This document shows, in pieces, positions 6,997 to 11,759 of a stretch of 11,759 nt of DNA (position 1 is its first letter; every line of letters starts with the position of its first letter). The notes beneath the pieces are model-generated. The model saw nothing but the letters and a program-made list of their open reading frames with translations, searched no databases and was not told the origin of the DNA. The DNA lies in NCBI GenBank assembly GCA_037134755.1, contig JBAXLO010000148.1, forward strand, positions 1 to 11,759, in the 5' to 3' direction. The stretch comes from JBAXLO01 sp037134755 (GTDB taxonomy: Bacteria; Bacteroidota; Bacteroidia; Bacteroidales; JACABE01). The position numbers and the translations under genes were made by a program.

Positions 6997-9093
6997 AATT
7001 TTAATGTTAGCAGATGAATTGTTTTCTGTAATTCCGTTAGCACTAACAAGGGCTTGAATTGAATTTAACACTTTACCTGTTGCCTGATCAATAACAAATC
7101 CTACAACGTACATATCATATGATTTTTGATAGGAAGGGACAGTATAAGTATAATTTTGTGTATAAGTAGTGCCATCGGCAATTGTAGTAGGAATACTACC
7201 GGCAGTTCCTGCAAAACCACCAAGTATAGCGCGATTAACAAAGTCAAAATGAATAGAATTTGCAGGTATTACACTTGGTAAGTTTTCAAAACCTCCCATA
7301 GCACCGTAACCACCACCTGAATAATAATTATGTTGTTCATAACTTGCAGAATCTGTTGTCGGTGTTGCATCATTTTGCCAATTTACATCCATTTCATATA
7401 TTGCACCATTAATTCTCCAGTTTACTGTATCTGTTGTAACTGAAGCAGCTTTGACATCAAACGAAATTTGATTATTTGATAAAGTTACATTAGCTAATGA
7501 AACATCAACCGGAGGAATTAAAGCTTTTTGAGTAGTGTAAGCAGCTGCAACTGCTGAAGGATCTACAAGTAAAGTACGGTCAACTATAACAGAAGGGAAA
7601 CCGGTAAAACCGGGAAATGAAGTAACACCTGTATTCCATGCTGCTACAGCCATTGGGTCTCCATTATGAACAGCTACACCAACCCAGTCATTAGGATGAT
7701 TAGTAGCCATTTGATCCATATATACAATCCCTCTAACACAGAAACCACACCAAGTACCCGTTGCTTCTTCTGCAAAAACACGTTTAGTTGGTGCAGATGA
7801 GAGGCCCATTAGAGTCTTTGAAATTACATTATCATTAGTATTTCCGTCAGTACCACCGTTTACATTTGAAATAGTTAATTCAACCAAGTGTTGTCCCATT
7901 GTAAAAGAAACCGGAACATTATGAGTGAAAGTAACTGTGGAACTGTATGCTATATTTTGTCCGGTAACAGAATATACAGTAGAAGGAACGCCACCATCAA
8001 TTTTGTAAATTACATCATAAGAATTAATTGTGTCAAACCCATTATTTTTTAATGATCCTGAAATCATTGTTGGAGCTCCTGCTACTACATAATAACCATT
8101 ATTTATCGATAAAGCAGTTGCATCAATTAAATAAACACTTTTTATAGTTTTTGAGAGAACATTATCAATTGGATTATTGTCAGATACACCGTTAACAGAG
8201 TCAATAGTAACTTGAATAGTATGATTTCCAAACGTTAAATTAGCTGGAACATTATGAGTAAAATTTAATGTTCCTCCAGGTATTATATTTTGTCCAGATA
8301 TTGTATAAACTGGCGAAGGTGTTCCTCCATCTACTTTATAGGTAACTTTAAATGAAGTAATATTGTTTGACCCATTGTTTTGAACAGTGCCACTGATATT
8401 TGTATTTCCAATCGCATTAACAGAGGGAGTAGTAATAGCTTCCATAGTTGCATCTATTGAATAAGTTGAATCAGATACAGGTGCATCATATACTTTCAAA
8501 TTCTTTATCCAACCACGAAAAGCCTTCCCATTTCCTGGATTCATTGTTAAAAGGTCATGGTCACCACCTGAAGTTAAACTTGTTACCTTACTACACTGCA
8601 GTTGTTCATTCACATGAAGGCTTAATGTAGTTCCATCAAAATTAATTTTTGCTTTGTACCATTGGTTTAGATTAACGACAACAGTTGTTGTTGTAATTGT
8701 TCCATTGTTAGTTAGTAAAGCCGCTTTCATTGTTGTGCCATCCGATTGAATTGAAAAGGACATCCATCTATATCCCGAACCGGCAATAAATACAGGATAA
8801 ACGGAACTAGAACTCGAGTACGTTGCATCTACCATAAATTCAGCAGAAACAGAAAAAGGCGTTGTGTTTGAAAACCCGGTAATACTAGTAACCGTTCCAT
8901 AACTGCTAGGATAAATACCGGTGAAATAAACACCTCCATTACTGAAAGTGCCGTTATTAACGGTAAATGTATATCCATGTCCTGACACATCGCTCCCATT
9001 AGCACTTAAAGGAAAGTTTGCAAGTAGATTTTGCGATTTGGCAGAAAAGCCAAAAGTAACTACAATTAATAAAAACAAAGTAATTTTTTTCAT
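6775..9093 (-). CDS. Secreted LamG / CARDB / Omp28-thioredoxin-like protein with T9SS type A sorting domain
   Basis: The 772-residue protein starts MKKITLFLLIVV with a signal peptide to about residue 20 (AKS|QN). A LamG-like jelly roll spans about 22-205 (SVSAEFMVDA, WYKAKINFDG, LSLHVNEQL, RGWIKNLKVYD). Two CARDB-like repeats follow at 212-318 and 323-428. Residues 436-520 match the Omp28/thioredoxin-like family: VFAEEATGTWCGFC with Cys449 and Cys452, a conserved VGVAVHNGDP, and GFPSVIVD with a probable cis-proline at 500. About 528-685 is beta-rich. The C-terminal T9SS type A domain (693-772) begins NIKIYPNPSTGEF. The Omp28 family (for example P. gingivalis Omp28) is surface-located and of uncertain role; the CXXC suggests thiol-disulfide chemistry, which is not proven. 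Start choice is clear: the ATG lies in an A-rich context and no earlier in-frame start fits a signal peptide. Function beyond the domains is unknown. Confidence 0.93.
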   Translation of the reverse strand: MKKITLFLLIVVTFGFSAKSQNLLANFPLSANGSDVSGHGYTFTVNNGTFSNGGVYFTGIYPSSYGTVTSITGFSNTTPFSVSAEFMVDATYSSSSSVYPVFIAGSGYRWMSFSIQSDGTTMKAALLTNNGTITTTTVVVNLNQWYKAKINFDGTTLSLHVNEQLQCSKVTSLTSGGDHDLLTMNPGNGKAFRGWIKNLKVYDAPVSDSTYSIDATMEAITTPSVNAIGNTNISGTVQNNGSNNITSFKVTYKVDGGTPSPVYTISGQNIIPGGTLNFTHNVPANLTFGNHTIQVTIDSVNGVSDNNPIDNVLSKTIKSVYLIDATALSINNGYYVVAGAPTMISGSLKNNGFDTINSYDVIYKIDGGVPSTVYSVTGQNIAYSSTVTFTHNVPVSFTMGQHLVELTISNVNGGTDGNTNDNVISKTLMGLSSAPTKRVFAEEATGTWCGFCVRGIVYMDQMATNHPNDWVGVAVHNGDPMAVAAWNTGVTSFPGFTGFPSVIVDRTLLVDPSAVAAAYTTQKALIPPVDVSLANVTLSNNQISFDVKAASVTTDTVNWRINGAIYEMDVNWQNDATPTTDSASYEQHNYYSGGGYGAMGGFENLPSVIPANSIHFDFVNRAILGGFAGTAGSIPTTIADGTTYTQNYTYTVPSYQKSYDMYVVGFVIDQATGKVLNSIQALVSANGITENNSSANIKIYPNPSTGEFNLTANNIPDNTCNVAIYNLMGNVIKEFQWNGENTTFNLSNYASGIYILKVSNKDKIEIKKLMFR
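7534..7788 (-). other. Omp28/thioredoxin-like segment with CXXC motif
   Basis: Residues 436-520 begin KRVFAEEATGTWCGFCVRG. Cys449-Gly-Phe-Cys452 (codons 7738-7749) forms a thioredoxin-type CXXC, and Pro500 in TGFPSVIVD is at the usual place of the cis-proline facing the active site. The context VxEExTGTWCGxCxRG is typical of Omp28-related proteins. Both active-site cysteines are kept, so redox activity is possible. Confidence 0.82.
7810..8460 (-). repeat. Two CARDB-like tandem repeats
   Basis: Residues 212-318 and 323-428 align end to end. Both begin IDAT and share ISG(T/S)(V/L).NNG, SF/SYxVxYKxDGG.PS.VY, (I/V)(S/T)GQNI, (L/V)(N/T)FTHNVP, T(F/M)G.H and SNVNG or DSVNG, ending DNV(L/I)SKT. By eye about half the positions are identical. 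CARDB-type units are adhesion or spacer modules; here they separate the LamG domain from the redox-like domain. Confidence 0.8.
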
Positions 9094-9200
9094 TTTTGAT
9101 ATTGATTTTAATTATTATTTAGGTCTAATTTTTAGTATAAAACAATATTAATAAACTTATAGGTTAACTAATTTATTTTCTATTTAAAACGTTTCAATAC
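9094..9200 (-). other. AT-rich intergenic gap upstream of the LamG-Omp28 gene
   Basis: These 107 bases contain a few short AT-only palindromes (AAACGTTT, GTTAAC) but no GC-rich stem and T run, so no terminator is called. No clear TAnnTTTG box is seen; TAATATTG is a one-mismatch candidate without a good TTG partner. An A-rich leader precedes the ATG at 9093. Confidence 0.5.
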
Positions 9201-9422
9201 CTATCGAAGCATTAACTTTTTAACCTCAATTTTATCTTTATTGCTAACCTTTAATATATACACACCCGAAGCACTATTTGAAAGATTAAATGTTGTATTT
9301 TCACCATTCCATTGAAATTGTTTAACAACATTTCCCATCAGGTTATATATAGTAACGTTACAAATATTATCCGGTTTATTATTTGCAGTAAGATTAAACT
9401 CACCATTTGATGGATTAGGATA
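9201..9422 (-). repeat. T9SS type A sorting-domain cassette, copy 2
   Basis: This segment encodes the last 74 residues of the PNGase F-like protein, from VYPNPSNGEF to KKLMLR and TAG. It is the partner of 6775-6996. The stretches QFQWNGENTTFNLSN and YILKVSNKDKIE are the same, or almost so, in both proteins. Similarity ends sharply just N-terminal to YPNPS, where the two proteins diverge completely. Confidence 0.9.
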
Positions 9423-11672
9423 AACTGCAATACCAAAATTCTTTGCTTCTTTTATTCCGGGCACTACAGGATCAGGGGGTGCATCATTAAAGAAATTAAT
9501 TAAATTACAAGCAACAACAAGAAAAGGATTAAGGCCATCACTACAGGTACAACTTGAACTAGTTACACAGCCCGGATAATAGGCGCTGCATTGATCTACA
9601 TAACCTGGAGAAAATACATATTGTAATGCTATGTTGTTAGAAGCAATATACTGTGTAAAATCATAATCGAAAGGATGAGCTATAGAACCCGGGCACCAGC
9701 CTGCACGATTATATTGCCATGTTCCACTTTGTGGTGAGCAATGATCCGGATTAGGATTACATACTTGCCAATTGTGTTGTGCAAAACTATCAACATTATT
9801 TACATGGATATGATGAGTTGCATCATAAAATTCAGCCGCATTGCCAGTATTATTTGGTCCCATGTGTCCGGTAGAGGTAAGCTTTAGTTTTGATGATAAA
9901 ACCCCTGTAGGATAAGTATAATTATAAATACTTACAGGTTCAAGGTTTCCATAATGACCAAAGTCATAATTGCCTCTCCATATCTGAGTAACCTGACTAT
10001 ATTTAAATATAGGTGTACCTGATTTGTAAGTAAAAGTTAGAGTATACAGATAGCCATTATCATAAGTTGTACAATTGACTCTGAAGGTAACTCTGCCGCA
10101 CAGCAACGACATATAATCATTAACACTTATAACATGTGAACAAGCAGTAGCATAAGGCGTAATATATCTAATAATTTCAAGCCAGTTCCCTTCATGGCTT
10201 TTAACTTCAACATTTGCAGTATGATCCCATGTACCACATCCACCTGATGGGCAAGTTACAGATAAAGTTGCATAAATTGAATCGTAAGCACCTATAAAAG
10301 ATGGCAGGTCAAAAGTTGCTTTATTTGTAGTTATACTTGAATTTAACCATACAGCGTTAAAAGTAGTAGCGGTTGTATCAACTGAAGTTGCGACAACATT
10401 AACATTTACAGTATTTGATGTGACTTTGCCGAAATTACTGGTAGAAGTTATAACAATTGTATGAGGACCATAAGTGGAAGGCTGCCACCATGCAGTATAA
10501 TGAAGATTCCCGAAATCATGTGCAGGTATTGGTGATCCGCCATCAATTATAAAGTTTACCTGGTGTACAGTAATCAATGGAGCATCATCAATATTTGAAA
10601 TTGCTGCTAACTGTATTTTTGATAGGGTAGGCATATAAACATTTCCTGCCAAAGGATGCCTTGCTTCTAAAGTTGGAAAAACTAAGGAAGGGTCTAAAAC
10701 CTGAAATGAAGTTATAACTGCAGTTGCAGTATCGTATTGTGGTACATTCCCATTCTGATAAGCTTTTATTGTAACAGTACCTGCTGTTCCAGTAAGGTTA
10801 ACTATAGAATCGTTAGTGATCGTTGCCGGACCTGATATTACAGTATAGCTTACAGGCAAACCTGAAGTGGCTGTTGCATTTAATGCAAAAGGGAGAGTAG
10901 TTGTTAGTTTAAATGGTATGGTAGGAAATGTAATGGTTTGGAAACTTGCAGGTGTTACGCCAGCTAAAGCAAATACATTAAAAGTTCCATTCCCCCCTGT
11001 TTGTGTAGCAGAAAATGATACAGATGAAATCTTTTTAGACTGGTTTGCAGTACTTATATTCATTACGCTACTTTCATGAAAATAATTGCCTAAAGAGACG
11101 CTACATGTTGTAGATGTACTTCTTTTAGTGTTGTTTAATGATACAGAGCCAGCTGTAGGTATACTAGACCAGTCATTGATGATAATACCCGTAAATTGCT
11201 GAGTAGTTAAATCAGTAAATGTTACTGTAACAGTTGTGTTTGAAGGAACTCCGGCAATAGCGCCTCCTTCCCCAAGTGCTGCAAGAAAATATAAGGAGGT
11301 ACAAGGAAGAGGATTTACTAAGTATAAAGTACCACTAGTCGCATTGGTTGTAAATTGCATTGCATTATTTCCATTAGCAGGTTGTAAATTATAAGTTAAT
11401 CCTGAACCACCTGTGGTTGGCATACTGGTAGTATAAACACCTGTCGTTGTACAAATAGACCCACTGCCGGAAGTAAAAGTATTGTCAACAAAAACGCAGA
11501 ATCCATTATCAACAAACGCATTTGTAGAAGCTGTAGAGGTTGTTGCACTATCAGCAACAATATCTACATTAAAGCCTGTGCAAGGAATATTGTTCAAAGT
11601 CTGAGCTTTTAAATTTTGAATCGAAAGCAGTAGTAACATAGTTGCTATTAATAATGTGAAGATTCTTTTCAT
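9201..11672 (-). CDS. Secreted peptide:N-glycosidase F (PNGase F)-like protein with Ig-like modules and T9SS type A sorting domain
   Basis: This 823-residue protein has a signal peptide (MKRIFTLLIATMLLLLS, cleavage LKA|Q at 23/24). Residues about 28-240 are an unassigned beta-rich region. An Ig-like module covers 241-327 (QTITFP, GLPVSYTVISGPA, LTGTAGTVTIKA) and a second covers 331-428 (VNFIIDGGS, WWQPSTYGPHTIVITS). Residues about 437-728 resemble both domains of Elizabethkingia PNGase F, which hydrolyses the glycosyl-Asn amide of N-glycoproteins. Matches include CPSGGCGTWDHTANVEV, RYITPY, SGTPIFKYSQV, AAEFYDATHHIHVNN and NRAGWCPG. Asp483 and Glu614 align with catalytic Asp60 and Glu206 of mature PNGase F; the Glu118 position reads Thr535. 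The sorting domain (about 744-823, AVYPNPSNGEF) closely matches that of the next gene. The long N-terminal extension recalls multidomain PNGase F types. Family membership is well supported; activity is uncertain given the missing Glu. Confidence 0.93.
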   Translation of the reverse strand: MKRIFTLLIATMLLLLSIQNLKAQTLNNIPCTGFNVDIVADSATTSTASTNAFVDNGFCVFVDNTFTSGSGSICTTTGVYTTSMPTTGGSGLTYNLQPANGNNAMQFTTNATSGTLYLVNPLPCTSLYFLAALGEGGAIAGVPSNTTVTVTFTDLTTQQFTGIIINDWSSIPTAGSVSLNNTKRSTSTTCSVSLGNYFHESSVMNISTANQSKKISSVSFSATQTGGNGTFNVFALAGVTPASFQTITFPTIPFKLTTTLPFALNATATSGLPVSYTVISGPATITNDSIVNLTGTAGTVTIKAYQNGNVPQYDTATAVITSFQVLDPSLVFPTLEARHPLAGNVYMPTLSKIQLAAISNIDDAPLITVHQVNFIIDGGSPIPAHDFGNLHYTAWWQPSTYGPHTIVITSTSNFGKVTSNTVNVNVVATSVDTTATTFNAVWLNSSITTNKATFDLPSFIGAYDSIYATLSVTCPSGGCGTWDHTANVEVKSHEGNWLEIIRYITPYATACSHVISVNDYMSLLCGRVTFRVNCTTYDNGYLYTLTFTYKSGTPIFKYSQVTQIWRGNYDFGHYGNLEPVSIYNYTYPTGVLSSKLKLTSTGHMGPNNTGNAAEFYDATHHIHVNNVDSFAQHNWQVCNPNPDHCSPQSGTWQYNRAGWCPGSIAHPFDYDFTQYIASNNIALQYVFSPGYVDQCSAYYPGCVTSSSCTCSDGLNPFLVVACNLINFFNDAPPDPVVPGIKEAKNFGIAVYPNPSNGEFNLTANNKPDNICNVTIYNLMGNVVKQFQWNGENTTFNLSNSASGVYILKVSNKDKIEVKKLMLR
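9489..10364 (-). other. PNGase F-like catalytic region (N- and C-glycanase domains)
   Basis: Residues about 437-728 span the two beta-sandwich domains of the PNGase F family. Kept relative to recalled PNGase F: Asp483 (Asp60; codon 10224-10226), Glu614 (Glu206; codon 9831-9833), the pair Cys474/Cys479 (Cys51/Cys56), the pair Cys638/Cys660 (Cys231/Cys252), and Arg656 and Trp659 in RAGWCPG (Arg248, Trp251). Changed: Glu118 to Thr535 (codon 10068-10070), Arg61 to His484, Trp120 to Tyr537, and the Cys204/Cys208 pair to Ala612/Tyr616. These numbers come from an alignment made by eye against a remembered sequence, so single-position shifts are possible around Thr535, where one gap was needed. Confidence 0.82.
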
Positions 11673-11759
11673 AGTATAAAAATTAGTATTATATAAAATT
11701 GTAAAATTAAGGTGGGTTCTAAAAATTGAATTTTATTTAAAATATTTCAAAGGATATAA
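11673..11759 (-). other. AT-rich upstream region of the PNGase F-like gene
   Basis: The 87 bases upstream of the ATG at 11672 contain two near matches to the Bacteroidota TAnnTTTG box (TAATTTTT and TAATTTTA) but no TTG at the right distance, so no promoter is called. No Shine-Dalgarno-like sequence precedes the start. The only GC-richer patch is GAACCCACC on the minus strand (about 11711-11719). Confidence 0.4.

Noticed and set aside
8448..9151. Two plus-strand frames (8448-8630 and 8948-9151)
   Set aside because: Both are mostly antisense to the LamG-Omp28 gene; the second also runs into the AT-rich gap. Neither has a plausible start signal or domain.
9094..9200. Possible rho-independent terminator after the PNGase F-like gene
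   Set aside because: Only short AT-only palindromes are present, without a GC-containing stem followed by a T run on the minus strand.
10867..11079. Plus-strand 70-codon frame
   Set aside because: It is antisense to the N-terminal part of the PNGase F-like gene, with no supporting motif.
11673..11759. Candidate TAnnTTTG promoter upstream of the PNGase F-like gene
   Set aside because: The closest boxes miss the final G and have no TTG element at the expected spacing; in such AT-rich DNA near matches are expected by chance.

Overview
This window looks like chromosomal DNA of a low-GC member of the Bacteroidota. The evidence is a C-terminal YPNPS type A sorting domain of the type IX secretion system (T9SS) on two proteins, signal peptides whose predicted cleavage leaves an N-terminal Gln, A-rich leaders without a clear Shine-Dalgarno sequence, and Ig, FN3 and LamG modules with Tyr runs typical of large Bacteroidota surface proteins. 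Genus cannot be told from the sequence.

All coding sequence is on the minus strand, so the order of transcription is right to left. (1) 11672-9201: an 823-residue secreted protein. Its residues about 437-728 resemble flavobacterial peptide:N-glycosidase F (PNGase F), and a T9SS sorting domain follows. (2) 9093-6775: a 772-residue secreted protein with a LamG-like domain, two CARDB-like repeats, an Omp28/thioredoxin-like domain with a CGFC motif, and a T9SS sorting domain almost the same as that of gene 1. (3) 6688 to the left edge: an uninterrupted frame of 2229 codons with no stop in the window, encoding a giant secreted modular protein. In order it holds a LamG domain, three tandem Ig-like units, an L-type-lectin-like domain, a fourth Ig-like unit, four tandem FN3-like units, an IPT/TIG-like unit, an Ig-like unit, a domain resembling the eukaryotic F-box-associated (FBA) glycan-binding domain, three more Ig-like units, another FN3-like unit and a C-terminal module cut by the window edge.

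The gaps between genes are 107 and 86 bases, AT-rich, and hold no convincing terminator, so cotranscription is plausible but unproven. No RNA gene, CRISPR array, insertion sequence or attachment site was seen, and no stretch over 300 bases lacks a gene.

The most interesting reading is a secreted set aimed at glycoproteins: a PNGase F-like enzyme that may cut N-glycans from proteins, a thiol-disulfide-type protein that may act on disulfide-rich substrates, and a very large adhesin-like protein carrying two modules (FBA-like and L-type-lectin-like) whose best-known relatives bind N-glycans. This functional link is inference. The domain calls rest on motifs read by eye and recalled reference sequences.
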